A stretch of 64,000 nt of DNA from Triplophysa rosa (GCF_024868665.1 NC_079913.1:9304879-9368878); one strand, 5' to 3'; counted from the first letter of the stretch, positions 35,001 to 42,933 are shown. Made by a program: numbers and translations. The notes: a model not told the origin generated them from the sequence alone.

Positions 35001-36667
35001 GTCGTACTGTGTATGGTTTTGTAAGTGACGAATAAACTTTGAACTTGAACGAGCAAATGTATGCATCTCTCCATCTACACACTCGGGGAAGAGTTCACTC
35101 TCTAGAGAGGCTCGGTGGCCCTTCCTTTATAATTACTGAGTGACTGCATGAATAAATACACAGGCCTCTGCCACCGCAGTCCTGGTCAAAAAAAATCTGT
35201 GCATTTTTATTTTCATTCCAATACACTCTGATCTACGAGGTGAGTAATAGGGGAGTTCTGACATAGCCCTTACAAAAATTTACTACAGTAACCAAAGTAG
35301 CTAACAGTTCCAAATAACACTTGGCAGTTAAGTTTCATTTGTTAACATTAGTGAATACAGACAAACAATAAAAAATAGGCTACTTCTAAAGCAGCTATTC
35401 ACTTTATTATATGTTCATTCAGAATATATTCAATGAGACCTTTCGGTAAAAAGTTACAAGTTTAGGCTACTAACATAAAATGTAGTTACAAAAGTTACTG
35501 TTGTGTTACTACTGTAAAACCATAATAAACTACTATAGGATCTCTTTAAACGTATGTACATCGTGAAAACTTTTTGTAGGGGCCAGGAGACTAAATAATC
35601 AAAAATAATTAAAATATTGACAAGTGGGATAAACAGCGACTATGCATACTGACGTTCGGCTTAGTTAACCGCTCGCTGTCGCCGTGGGACGTTTTGGTGG
35701 GCAAAGACCTACGTGTCAGTTCCTCGTATCTGCTCCCCCTTTACTCTCCAGAACAGGCAAAGTAAACAGTCCAAAACTGATGAGGGGGACTGACTCAGTC
35801 CAACAGATTAACTGACTTAAACCCGGCTCTGACAGTTTAACAGAGCTTAAACTCGGTCTGAAACACGATATCCTCAAACCTCAGTCGTTTTGAATACGAG
35901 ACCGATAGACGCGCAGAAACAGACACGAGTCTTCACAATATCAACCGAGCAGCCCTGAACTTTGATCTGCAGTTACAGTAACAGCGAAACCCTTCGGTAA
36001 GATCTTATAAAACGGGTCAAGAGAGTGATTGTGGTTGCTGTGGTAACGCAGTAATGTGGAAGTCCAACGCTATATACGTGCGTGAAACGCAAACGTAACA
36101 AATCTCGGCGAGTTTTGCACGTTACGCTAATTAATCTCACGTCACAAAAACAAACTCTTCACGTGCTTTACAAGCTCAGGTAAAAGTTTGTTTACAAACT
36201 GTCGATACTTTGTTGTGAAATCTGCGCATATCTGTAAACACTGGGCTTTAGATGCAAAATATTTAGATTCAGCATACGCAACAGCATTTGTTTTCATTTA
36301 TGAACAGCAAAACAAATAAACTGCTTAAACGTTAAAGAAGTATTGAAGATAATGTTACATATCTGGCCATCTGGATCACAGCTGAAGAATGTTCAACTTA
36401 TTGGAACTACAACACTTTGTCTGAAGCTCAAAGAACGAGGAGGAAAATAAATAAAGTGCAGAAAATGCATTAGCAGCCTCAAAAATGTGAACTTTAGAAG
36501 TCTTCGCAGTCACTTTTCTCATGAACCTTAGTGACGTTAAGTTAAGTTAGCCAGCCCGCTATAGTTTCACCCTCAGTCCAACACTTCTGCCCTCTTACCA
36601 TCTTCACTATTCCTCTCTGCAGCTGCGGAGCTGGACCAGGGTTGGACTGAGCTTGTGCTGATGCCAT
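1009..36667 (-). CDS. snd1: snd1 (Tudor-SN / p100), 5' twelve exons, gene continues off the left edge
   Basis: SND1 is a nuclear and cytoplasmic RNA-binding protein made of four staphylococcal-nuclease-like (SN) repeats and a Tudor/SN5 module; it acts as a transcriptional co-activator and in RNA stability and splicing. Twelve minus-strand exons join in frame (1349 nt, codons 1-450): 36599-36667, 34053-34202, 32864-32987, 32566-32647, 30088-30248, 28962-29053, 28310-28468, 25651-25757, 25167-25257, 19959-20063, 6668-6769, 1009-1115. All have GT donors and AG acceptors, and phases agree. The translation follows vertebrate SND1 nearly residue for residue (e.g. [40 protein letters not shown]). 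The start is the ATG at 36665-36667, giving [11 protein letters not shown]. The family is about 910 residues, so roughly half is present: SN1, SN2 and most of SN3. The SN4 and Tudor exons must lie left of base 1. No frameshift or stop is seen. Confidence 0.97.
1116..6667. other. snd1 intron 11
   Basis: 5.55 kb without exons. It holds a solo end of a hAT-type MITE (about 2435-2471, containing GAGAACCACTG) and a short TIR element at 4564-4728. A long run with few stops on both strands at 2830-3500 is possibly conserved non-coding DNA. The rest shows nothing I can name. Confidence 0.6.
4564..4728. mobile_element. short non-autonomous DNA transposon (MITE)
   Basis: About 165 bp bounded by imperfect terminal inverted repeats. 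The left end reads CCTAGATGCCACATTAG, and the right end reads as its near complement (TTCAATGAGGCATCTAGTTA). The interior contains CCGCCATATTGGAACGG, a motif of dispersed fish repeats. No coding capacity. The family is not identified. Confidence 0.5.
8434..8540. repeat. internally deleted Angel-like foldback MITE
   Basis: The left arm (GATAGTTTACCCAAATATAA, then CTGTCATTTGTTCACCCATG) and right terminus (GATAAACTATCCCTTTAAG) match the arms of the foldback repeat seen intact at 43085 and 44863. The middle is missing. Non-coding. Confidence 0.6.
10559..10826 (+). mobile_element. tRNA-derived SINE with poly(A) tail
   Basis: 268 bp with a tRNA-like head: A-box-like TGGCCTAATGGTTAGAGAG and B box GGTTCGATTCC near 10614-10624. 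A central domain (AACAAGGCACCTTAACCC, then TGCCCACTGCTCCGGG) and a LINE-type tail (GCAATGACAATAAATTAAATC plus a 15-base A run) follow. It sits inside the LINE 3' UTR in opposite orientation. It resembles cyprinid SINEs of the HAmo/V-SINE kind, but the exact family name is a guess. It should not be called a tRNA gene, because the acceptor stem does not close. Confidence 0.75.
11030..12596 (+). mobile_element. Tc1-like DNA transposon with IR/DR ends, flanked by TA
   Basis: A 1567-bp element between TA dinucleotides (11028-11029 and 12597-12598). The outer inverted repeats are CAAACCCGATTCCAAAAAAG at 11030 and its complement ending at 12596. A second copy of the TTCCAAAAAAGTTGGGACA motif lies inside the left end (11195-11213), with its complement inside the right end (about 12385-12401). 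This gives the two-direct-repeats-per-end (IR/DR) layout known from Sleeping Beauty-type Tc1 elements. It is inserted into the 3' UTR of the minus-strand LINE, so it is younger than that copy. Confidence 0.9.
11355..12376 (+). pseudogene. Tc1-like transposase, one frameshift near the C-terminus
   Basis: It starts at ATG 11355 ([18 protein letters not shown]). Features in order are an N-terminal paired-like HTH ([20 protein letters not shown]), a basic GQGRK hinge and a catalytic domain. The first Asp is in LWSDESKF, the second in [10 protein letters not shown], and the Glu is in SPIENIW, with 34 residues between second Asp and Glu, i.e. a complete DD34E triad. The frame then stops at TAG 12252-12254, about 40 residues early. 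The usual C-terminal reading (ending RRGDATQW then TAA at 12374-12376) continues in another frame. The total length is 1022 nt, one base short of 341 codons, which fits a single-base loss near 12245. The frame is otherwise clean, so the copy is young or recently inactivated. Confidence 0.88.
12753..13304 (-). pseudogene. reverse transcriptase C-terminal fragment of the LINE
   Basis: 183 residues remain after 5' truncation. The frame is open but lacks the catalytic palm motif, so it cannot encode an active polymerase. It ends naturally at [11 protein letters not shown], the usual C-terminus of these ORF2 proteins. Just upstream (13305-13330) the frame is broken. The sequence to about 13440 (GGCAGCCATCTGCGGCGCCA) still looks repeat-derived. 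Confidence 0.75.
13638..14027. mobile_element. TTAA-flanked MITE, copy A
   Basis: 390 bp bounded by TTAA at 13634-13637 and 14028-14031. The ends are AGGTCCCATGTGTCAT and its rough complement (ATGAAATTT..., ending CATACACTAGACCT). The section from GGATCTATTGACAGAAATGC to AATGAGCTATTT is nearly identical to the reverse complement of the element at 55859-56145. TTAA target sites point to a Kolobok or piggyBac relation (inference). Non-coding. Confidence 0.75.
15590..15651. repeat. (GA)n-(CA)n microsatellite
   Basis: A run of GA dinucleotides of about 45 bp followed by a CA run. Overlapping open frames here are artefacts of the simple repeat. Confidence 0.9.
17270..17430. repeat. dispersed repeat with TTGCT/GCAAC units
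   Basis: Contains GGTTGCCAGGGCATTGCTAT and further GTTGCT units. The reverse complement resembles the block at 54980-55160 (CACCCTGGCAACCATCCACA). The family is not identified. Non-coding. Confidence 0.45.
17675..18115. mobile_element. TTAA-flanked MITE with AGGGGT ends
   Basis: 441 bp between TTAA at 17671 and TTAA at 18116-18119. The left end is AGGGGTCCTATTTTGCC; the right end is GCCATCCCCT, an imperfect inverted match. The interior has CCGCTCAGAGCGTG and GGGCCAGGGTGGATG, with no coding potential. Probably in the same broad class as the element at 27312. Confidence 0.65.
18116..18260. repeat. half Angel-like foldback element
   Basis: It starts directly at the TTAA that ends the preceding MITE, with AGGAATGGTTCACCTAAAAT, the left arm seen in intact form at 43085. 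The right arm is missing. Confidence 0.5.
20710..20911. repeat. degenerate Angel-like foldback MITE
   Basis: The left arm (TCACCTAAAAATCAATTCAG, TTATTCACCCTCATGTCATT) and right arm (GGTGAGTAAACGATGACAGA, AGGTAAACTATCCC) are reverse complements of each other, like the copies at 43085 and 44863. It can fold into one long hairpin. Non-coding. Confidence 0.65.
22448..22961. mobile_element. hAT-like non-autonomous transposon inserted in a TA-rich tract
   Basis: 514 bp. The left end TAGGGTTGGGCGATGTCTAC and right end CATCGTCTATCGGCCCAAGC are inverted matches (TAGG-TTGGGC-GAT). Both sides are flanked by ATATATAT, so the target duplication cannot be read exactly. The interior includes a GCGT repeat (about 22752-22772). 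No transposase remains. Confidence 0.65.
25167..29053 (-). CDS. snd1: snd1 exons 6-9: second SN repeat
   Basis: Exons 28962-29053 (codons 196-226), 28310-28468 (227-279), 25651-25757 (280-315) and 25167-25257 (315-345). The translation carries [60 protein letters not shown] and [19 protein letters not shown], all diagnostic for SND1 SN2 and the SN2-SN3 linker. Each junction is phase-consistent: the G/CC split at exon 5/6, CG/G at exon 8/9, and whole codons at 6/7 and 7/8. The intron between exons 7 and 8 carries a large nested transposon. Confidence 0.96.
26964..27201. mobile_element. short TIR element inside the hAT-like element
   Basis: About 238 bp. The left end reads TGTGACCCTGCTTGTGAAAA; the right end ends TGTGTTTTCACAGGGTCACA, its imperfect reverse complement. 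Dispersed fish repeats often carry the GTGACCCTG terminus. Non-coding. Confidence 0.6.
27312..27824. mobile_element. TTAA-flanked MITE (AGGGGTCATATG ends) inside the hAT-like element
   Basis: 513 bp between TTAA at 27308-27311 and TTAA at 27825-27828. The ends are AGGGGTCATATGACACGG and GCGCCATATGACCCCT, near-perfect inverted repeats of about 15 bp. The TTAA target suggests piggyBac or Kolobok (inference). No coding potential. Confidence 0.8.
28469..28961. other. snd1 intron 6
   Basis: 493 bp, AT-rich, nothing recognised. Confidence 0.7.
29054..30087. other. snd1 intron 5 with a SINE fragment
   Basis: About 29205-29320 on the minus strand looks like a SINE head: the B box reads GGTTCGATTCC and a preceding GTAGAGGATTGCATTTGCAG resembles tRNA-derived SINE sequence. 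The rest of the intron shows nothing I can name. Confidence 0.5.
30088..36667 (-). CDS. snd1: snd1 exons 1-5: N-terminus and first SN repeat
   Basis: Exons 36599-36667 (codons 1-23), 34053-34202 (24-73), 32864-32987 (74-115), 32566-32647 (115-142) and 30088-30248 (142-196). Recognisable blocks are the [13 protein letters not shown] strand, [41 protein letters not shown] and [16 protein letters not shown], all typical of SN1. Exon 1 ends on a complete codon before GTAAGA. Exon 2 starts with GTC after CCCGCAG. The SN repeats of SND1 keep the OB-fold but lack the bacterial nuclease's full active site (family knowledge). Exon 1 is followed by a 2.4-kb intron. Confidence 0.96.
30249..32565. other. 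snd1 intron 4
   Basis: Holds the foldback MITE at 30995-31503 and a G+C-richer stretch at 31790-32260 that does not look like any repeat in the window; the latter is discussed as a possible conserved non-coding element. No exon found. Confidence 0.6.
30995..31503. mobile_element. palindromic foldback MITE (ATTAATCG type), interrupted by a SINE tail
   Basis: The left arm begins TCAAACGAATAATCACGATT and continues AATAAAAGTTTGTGTTTACA. The right arm ends as its complement (AATACAAACTTTTATTCTTT, then GCGATTAATTGTTTGACA). The same family is at 51892-52247. Between the arms (about 31222-31345) lies GTAAGTCGCTTTGGATAAAA and GCGTCTGCTAAATG, the tail of a common fish SINE, which is absent from the other copy. 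Confidence 0.75.
32988..34052. other. snd1 intron 2
   Basis: 1.07 kb, AT-rich. No gene or clear repeat recognised. Confidence 0.6.
34203..36598. other. snd1 intron 1
   Basis: Contains the 3' end of a plus-strand retroelement (about 34830-35052, ending AATAAACTTTGAACTTGAAC, a common LINE/SINE tail). A CpG-richer stretch at about 35640-36130 may belong to the snd1 promoter region. No exon seen. Confidence 0.5.
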
Positions 36668-36960
36668 GTCCGCTGTGCTTGATGATTATTCCGATCGGGA
36701 AGAGAAGAAAGAGAGGTAAAAGTACCGGGAGAGTCCTACGAGACGCCTCTACTGTGAGCCGAAGAAGGGAAGAGAGACTGAGCACGGCTGATCACGCTTT
36801 GCTTAACCGGAAGCACAGCACGGGGATGTACACGTCGAAACGTTGCACTTCCTCGGTCAGAGCGTCGCGCTCGCGATCTGAATGGGGCGATTTGGTTGTG
36901 ATGTCAGAACGCGAGTGATGACATCCGGTACGCGGGGAGGTGCGACACGTCAGCACAGAT
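36600..36960 (-). promoter_or_regulatory. snd1 5' end and probable CpG-rich promoter
   Basis: The bases around and upstream of the snd1 start codon are richer in G+C and CpG than the surrounding AT-rich DNA, with several CG dinucleotides between 36690 and 36940. This fits a housekeeping-type TATA-less promoter. I see no TATA box upstream of the ATG. The transcription start and any 5' UTR exon cannot be placed from sequence alone. Open reading on the plus strand here (36655-36918) looks like a by-product of the CpG content. Confidence 0.45.
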
Positions 36961-39900
36961 TTTGAAAAAGCTTGTGCGCCAATTAAGTGACACGACAGTC
37001 ACGGCACACAGATAGCACTGTATGGACAGTCATATCACACATATGGGGGTTTGGTGAATGTAAAATGAGAGACGTGTTTTGTGATCCCAAAATATTATAA
37101 TTCGAGTAACATTTCACTTTATTTTTACTGCACAGTTATCCATGGTTGTACTGTAATAACCACGGTTTAACTGTAACGGTTTAAACCATAGTAATCGCTA
37201 TAAAGTTACCATTATCTCAGCAGTAAACATAACCAGGTTGTGGTATGTCATGGTAATACAATTTTATAATAAATCCGCCAAAAACATGGTTACAAAAGTT
37301 TTAATAATGGCTAATTTTCGTAAATGATAGCTGTAAGAAAATAGTTGTAATTTGTTTTTAGTTTTTAGTTTTAAATTGAAGTATGGGATGCAGGGACAGT
37401 TCAACTTTTGGACCCCTGGAGGTATCGGTAACAACGGATGTGGTTTTATATTTTCCCCACTAGGTGACACCATTCGACAAACATTAAGAATGCATTTTGC
37501 CCTCATACCTAAATATTACTCGTCTATACATAAATATCTTGTCAATTTGTTGGAAACTGTTGGTCGGCGTTTTCCGTTTTGTCTTGCTAAGCATCCTGAA
37601 TTATTTTAACTATTTAGTTGTAAATGCATTTGAACAATTACTCTACTTGAGTAACACACAAAACACAAAAACATACATGAATACCTACTTTTTGTGCTTA
37701 AATGGTCTTACATTTGGTTTATTTCAAAAGCATTTTTTGTATCTCACAAACAGGAATTTATGAAAGTGGTAATGTGTGCTGAAAGGCAGATTGGACATAA
37801 ATTCACACGCATCCAAAGCCACAAGAATCACTATTTTGAACATTTTAAAACTTGATTAATACGATGACTCTGCGTCTTATTCTGAAACGGGAAATATGGA
37901 AACACACGCAGCGTGATGGTTCAAATATCATAAAATACCAAATTAATTTGATTCGACTATTTAAATAATTATTCACAACTGTATCTCAGGGGAAGCGCAA
38001 GAATGTGAAGACATAACCCATCAACCACAAAGAATGAGTTAAAGATACTACCATATATTGCGTGATAATACTGGCATATCCAGTTAGTGTGTAATTAGCT
38101 AATTTAATGTTTTTTTTTTATTCTGGACTGATGTCATCGCACAAACAAAATACATCATGCAAAGTCATTTTAATCTTACAATGCTGGGTACCCAGTGGAA
38201 GAATAGTAAGATAGCCTATAGTATAAATCATATTTAAGCCTGGCCCCTGCTAAGAAAATGTGCATATTTGCAATTCTATGATTTAATTACTGATTTGGCT
38301 GTAAAAAATATAAAAGATGACAAAGTTGCGTTCTTGCAACAGAAATATATTTTGTTCTCAAGAGGTCTCATTGGAGCTGCATGTAATGCGGTCCATGTCT
38401 ACATCAGTTTAAATGTTTCAGGAGAGTAAACTTTCATTTTGTGACTATAAGAAAAAATATTTATCTTCTTTTCAATGCATTTATAGCTGCTTTTTAAATT
38501 GATATTCGAATGCATGGCAAGATCAACACGTGTGCGCTTGGAGAGCTTCATGTGCACATTTACGCGGGTGTGATGTAGCAATTTAGCAGCAATAATTCGA
38601 ACCACAACATTGAAAATGCATTAGTACGTTCTTTATGCATTTTTGCTTCTACAAATTCTTCGAAATATCAACATTGTTTTGATTTCAAAGTTCGGATTAT
38701 AAACATTCCAAAACGTCTAGACATAATTGCGCACCGAAATAATTTCTATTTTTTCTACTAACAGTGAACTTGTTTTACTCATCTTACTTCGTTGAATAAA
38801 ATTGGTAATATCGTATGTAAAGCTGCTTGCAGCAGGGGTTCTTTAAAGTAATAAATAAATACTTTATTTATCCTTTCATCCCGTTGGCAAGGAGATGTTG
38901 GCCTTCAAACTTGTCGTCGCTTTTATATGCGGGCCATCCAGTCCTGCAGATATTTTTATGCTGTAAGGGGTGGTTAATATGTAATTTGGACCATATGGCA
39001 TTTAAAAACCAACCTTTATTTCCACAATCTTCGATCTGTGTGGATTTACCTAATGATGCCCAATTAGTCATTGAGCAGGACCAAATACGAGGCTTGTGTG
39101 GATACTCTCTCGCTAATATTTGCTCTCCAAATATTTCCTTTGAAAGGTTTACAACACATTTTATCTGCTGGCCAGACAGGGGACATCTGTGTGGGGTTTT
39201 CAACTCTCTATTTTTATAAATAAAACCACAATTGGTCCACATTTCCCCCTCCGACTCTATTTGTTCATGCTTGAAAGAAAATGTAATAAAAGAGGCTCCG
39301 TGATGGATTTATGATTTATCAAAAGCACTTTACCATATGGCAGTCGTCTATGGAGCAGGTTTTCAAATGTTTGTTTTAAAAGAACTAAATCTGATTAACA
39401 CGTAGATTCGGAGCGTGGAAGGATGAAAGATGCTCAAGTCACGTGACCACAGGAGAGTCGCAGTCTCCAGTGATTTGAGTGGCACGACAATAAAATGGAG
39501 CTTGTGGGTTTATTAACGGGTTTAATGTTTCAGAAGTTGCCCTTTACGAGCTGACTGCTTTCATATGTGGACTACCATCCTTTTCAGGCGCACATTCATC
39601 GCGTCAGGGGATCTGTCCAGCAATAGGTGGTGCTGAAATCACACCACCCCTAGACTTGCTTTCATGTCTGTGCTACACCCAGATGCTGGTGGCATTTGCG
39701 CTTTTTTACTCTGATGCATTATTTTATATGATTTAACTCGGAGTTAAGCATAATTCCGTTGAATTAACTAACTATGCCCATCCATAATACTGCAAGCACA
39801 GGAAACGTCATTGCACCTGTCCGAACACTGGTAAGCACATTGTCACCATAGGAAGTTGCAGCGTGCGTTATTTACCTTTTCCTATCTGGACAGTACGTCA

Positions 39901-40092
39901 TCTTGATAAGGGCACTAGGTTATATATAAGAAGTCAGGCGTGCAGATCATGAGTGGGCAGCGCGCGAGGGCCACGCAGGACTTTCATTTTCAGAAGAACA
40001 GCGCATTTTTGTATACTCTCTATTATACCCGCGTTTCAGTTAAAAGGCAATCGCAGTTGCTTCGTCGTGCATTTTGAAATAATAGACTTTCG
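36668..40092. other. snd1-pax4 shared upstream (head-to-head) region
   Basis: 3.4 kb between divergent start codons. It holds the snd1 promoter at the left and the pax4 TATA box and 5' UTR at the right. A segment at 38827-39242 is open on both strands (130 and 124 residues) without recognisable protein features and may be conserved non-coding DNA. No repeat family recognised. Confidence 0.6.
39921..39930 (+). promoter_or_regulatory. pax4 TATA box
   Basis: TATATATAAG, placed about 170 bp before the proposed pax4 ATG. Transcription would start near 39951. An ATG at 39949 opens a 42-codon upstream frame that ends before the main start. It would matter only if transcription begins upstream of it. 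Confidence 0.5.
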
Positions 40093-40162
40093 ATGACTTT
40101 TTTGCAAGGAGACCAGGCTACCACTGGAGTGTGCGGCGCAAATTTTGATCTGACGAATGAAG
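40093..40162 (+). CDS. pax4: pax4 exon 1: proposed N-terminal coding exon
   Basis: The ATG at 40093 opens [20 protein letters not shown] and runs to a GTTGGC donor in phase 1. This fits the phase of exon 2, which begins AG GAA GGG AGT TTG after TTCAG. It adds about 26 residues before NQLGG, where human PAX4 starts. The exon-2 frame has a stop (TGA at 40649-40651) upstream and no ATG, so a separate first exon is needed. The GTTGGC donor is not strong, and another upstream exon is possible. Confidence 0.65.
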
Positions 40163-42780
40163 GTTGGCATTTGATCATTAGCTACTTTTAGGCAGTGTTT
40201 ATATTCTTTATTATATTCTTCTTTTCACTTCTCCACAAATTCACTAAGTCGAATTCCTTAGTCAGACTATGTGAAATGTTATACTGCAAAGCCTCTTTTG
40301 CGACTTAAAGCTGGTGTCCGATTTAAGCCATTACAGAACTTGTAATTGATTTCATGATATTATAATGCGAATGATGTCAAAGCTATAGGTCTCTGTTGGC
40401 CTCTGTTGGTAAGAGCTATGTTATCTGGGGGAAAATAACCAAAAGAACGCCATTAAATCCTAATGGAATAAGGCGCAGACACGAATGGAATTTTGTAGTG
40501 GTTTTAATGGTAAACAGCTGATGGTTTATAATGGAAATCATTAAACATGTATTTGTAGCAGGGTTTATTTAATCAAAATAATAATAATACTTCAGCTTCT
40601 TCAGAAATACTTCAGAAATGACTGACAGTAATTATGTTTAAACATGGATGATGTTCAGAGGAAGGGAGTTTGAATCAGCTGGGTGGTGTGTTTCTGAATG
40701 GTCGTCCTCTGCCCGTCTATAAACGGAAACTGATGATTGAGCTCGCCACCGAAGGCGTAAGACCATGTGAGATCTCCAAAATACTGAAGGTAAACTCTGA
40801 TATAACTCTTGCCTGTTCCGCGTATCTCGACACACGCCGGATAGTAACTGTGCGTTCTGTACAGGTCTCCAATGGCTGCGTCAGTAAGATTTTGGGCAGG
40901 TTTCAGCGCACAGGGGTCATTGGCCCTAAAGCTACTGGAGGCAGCAGACCCAGACTCCTGACTCCTGAAGTCATCTCCATCATAGCGCAGTATAAACGAC
41001 AGAAACCCACACTCTTCGCCTGGGAAATCCGACAAAAACTGGCGGCGAATCGAGTGTGCAGAGAAGATAGGGTCCCCAGCGTAGGTTAAAACTTGATTGT
41101 TTGTCAATAAATACCTGGCAATTATTTTTTCTTGACAATTTATGTATAATACAAAGCTTATGTTCATTTATATGTGGAAGTCACCCTTTGAATTCTTGTA
41201 AATACTTCTTGACAAGATAAATACACACTCTAAAAAAAAGCCGTAAAAATAGGGCACAATATACTGTATTAATATGAAGGAATTTTCCGTGTTCATTTTT
41301 ACAGTTGTTTTACCTGTATTTTACATTTTGCACTACATTCATTTGCATTTTAGCATTAATGGAAATGTCCGTAAAATAAAGGAAAATGTACTGGTAATTT
41401 TCTGCCAGTAATTTATCTGTTTTTTTACAGGATTTTTTTTACAGTGCAGTACACTGCAGCTAATGTGCACGATGAACAATTGCATCTGCATTAGCTAACA
41501 TTCACAAAGACAAATAAATGCTAATGTTAACTAATGTTAATAAATAAAACTTTAAAGAGTTACCAATAAATCGTAATATAGCTGTGAATATGATCATGAC
41601 TCATGAACCCATTTGTATCATCAGGTGTCCTCCATAAACCGTATTTTAAAGAAGATTCAGCTTGACACAGATACGATGGGTGGTACATATCCATGTGCAC
41701 AACACAACTACACAGGTAACCCGTTTAATCGAAAGCTTTAAAATGTTTATATTTAACCACAAACCTCCTCAAACCTTCGTTTTTATGTTACCTTATAGGT
41801 GAGAGAGTGTATGAACAAATGAATGAGCAGGGAACGAGTTTCAATATAATGGACAAGCAACAGTTAAACACAAATCAGCAAGACATCTCGAATTGCAGCA
41901 GAAGCGCTTTCAGTCCGAATCAGTGCCAGAGATTAGAGAAAGGTGAGCCACTGTTAATGCTCTTAGAAAACTTATTGTGCTAAACCACTAACATCTCACC
42001 TCTACATTTTTCACTCGGTTAGAGTTCATCCATGGGCTTTATCCAGACCTGCTAACCAGAGAAAATCTGTCTGAAGAGACTAAGCTTCCTCAGGACACTA
42101 TAAAGGTAATTCTCAACCAAAATGTCACATTGCACTGCAACATGTACTGTAACTGTAGATTGTCTCTGATCTCCAATGTTCTGTCTAAAGGTTTGGTTAT
42201 CCAATCACAGAGCAAGAATGAGAAGAGAGCAAACAGAACCTAGCAAATGTGCACCATTGGGTACGTGCCGGTTTCTTTATTGTGAAATATCTTTCCAGTT
42301 GCTTCTCATTTCCCGGTTACCTTCATAATCACCATATGTTCAGTTATCACAATCCAAGTCATAATTTAGTCATTATTGACTGTGTTGTAATTAAAGGGAA
42401 ATGATTTCTCTATCACAGGTATTACCAGGCCAGGGGTTCTTGGCAAGAATGCTTTGATTTCCTTGTCAGAGTCTCCAGGAAACGCACTGGACAGCTATTT
42501 GAACAACAACGGCGCAGCGGCATATCACGCACAATCCGCTTTTCCAGTGGCCCATCACACTGACACTGACAAAAACGCCTTCCCATCGGTTCACTTGAGC
42601 TCGAATGCATTTCCACTGGATAATCACGCAGATACTTTGATGCAGTTATCTTACCAGGGAAACGAGGACTCTGCGCACCGATTGGTTCCCTTGAACACAG
42701 ATGAAAGGATTTTCGTGGCTAATTGTTCACAGTGGGCTTCTCATCAGAGTTTGATGGGACAGGATGCTTCCATGTTTTGA
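40093..42780 (+). CDS. pax4: pax4 paired-box/homeobox transcription factor, complete
   Basis: Eight exons join in frame to 1167 nt (388 residues and a stop): 40093-40162, 40659-40789, 40865-41080, 41625-41715, 41799-41942, 42023-42105, 42191-42260, 42419-42780. All are GT-AG. Exons 2-4 give the paired domain, exons 5-7 a paired-class homeodomain at residues 200-259, and exon 8 a low-complexity C-terminal tail. The order and PAX4-like details ([27 protein letters not shown], homeodomain FSPNQ...LEKEF) distinguish it from Pax6. Human PAX4 is 343 residues, so this copy is longer. It drives beta/delta-cell fate in the mammalian islet; fish roles may differ (family knowledge). It is head to head with snd1. 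Poly(A) signals AATAAA lie at 42934 and 42948. Confidence 0.93.
40659..41715 (+). CDS. pax4: pax4 exons 2-4: paired domain
   Basis: Exon 2 (40659-40789, codons 24-67) encodes the N-terminal beta-hairpin [14 protein letters not shown] and helices 1-2 of the PAI subdomain. Exon 3 (40865-41080, codons 68-139) encodes the recognition helix [13 protein letters not shown], the linker and the first RED helices ([10 protein letters not shown]). Exon 4 (41625-41715) opens with [12 protein letters not shown], the end of the domain. Intron 2 is only 75 nt, stop-free and a multiple of three (see findings). Intron 3 (41081-41624) holds a small MITE. Confidence 0.93.
41224..41449. mobile_element. small TIR element in pax4 intron 3
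   Basis: About 225 bp. The left end ACACTCTAAAAAAAAGCCGT and right end TTTTTTACAGTGCAG are imperfect inverted repeats. The interior has mirrored CCGTAAAA and TTTTACAG motifs, as in common fish MITEs with ACTGTAAAAAA ends. Non-coding. Confidence 0.6.
41799..42780 (+). CDS. pax4: pax4 exons 5-8: homeodomain and C-terminal tail
   Basis: Exons 41799-41942, 42023-42105, 42191-42260 and 42419-42780. The homeodomain keeps F8, L16, F20, W48 (W247), S50 (S249), N51 (N250) and R53 (R252). Position 49, almost always Phe, is Leu (L248), and helix 3 reads [14 protein letters not shown] where mammals have VWFSNRRAKWRRQE. S50 is the paired-class signature. The tail (about residues 263-388) is rich in Ser, Asn and His with no known fold. 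The stop TGA is at 42778-42780. Confidence 0.92.
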
Positions 42781-42933
42781 GTTCTGTGGACAGCAGAGGG
42801 CAGCAAAGGAAACAAATAATGGCTTTTGGACATTTTTACAATGCTGGTTTTGTGTTTTGTTTTATGAACTAAAAGCTTTTAAAAAAGCCAGATAATGCTC
42901 TAAAATTTAATTACATATTTGAACTGGAACGTA

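Noticed and set aside
36655..36918. 87-residue plus-strand frame opposite snd1 exon 1
   Set aside because: Antisense of the snd1 first exon and CpG-rich promoter; no independent support.
40655..41167. 170-residue minus-strand frame across pax4 exons 2-3
   Set aside because: Shadow of the strongly conserved paired-domain coding sequence.
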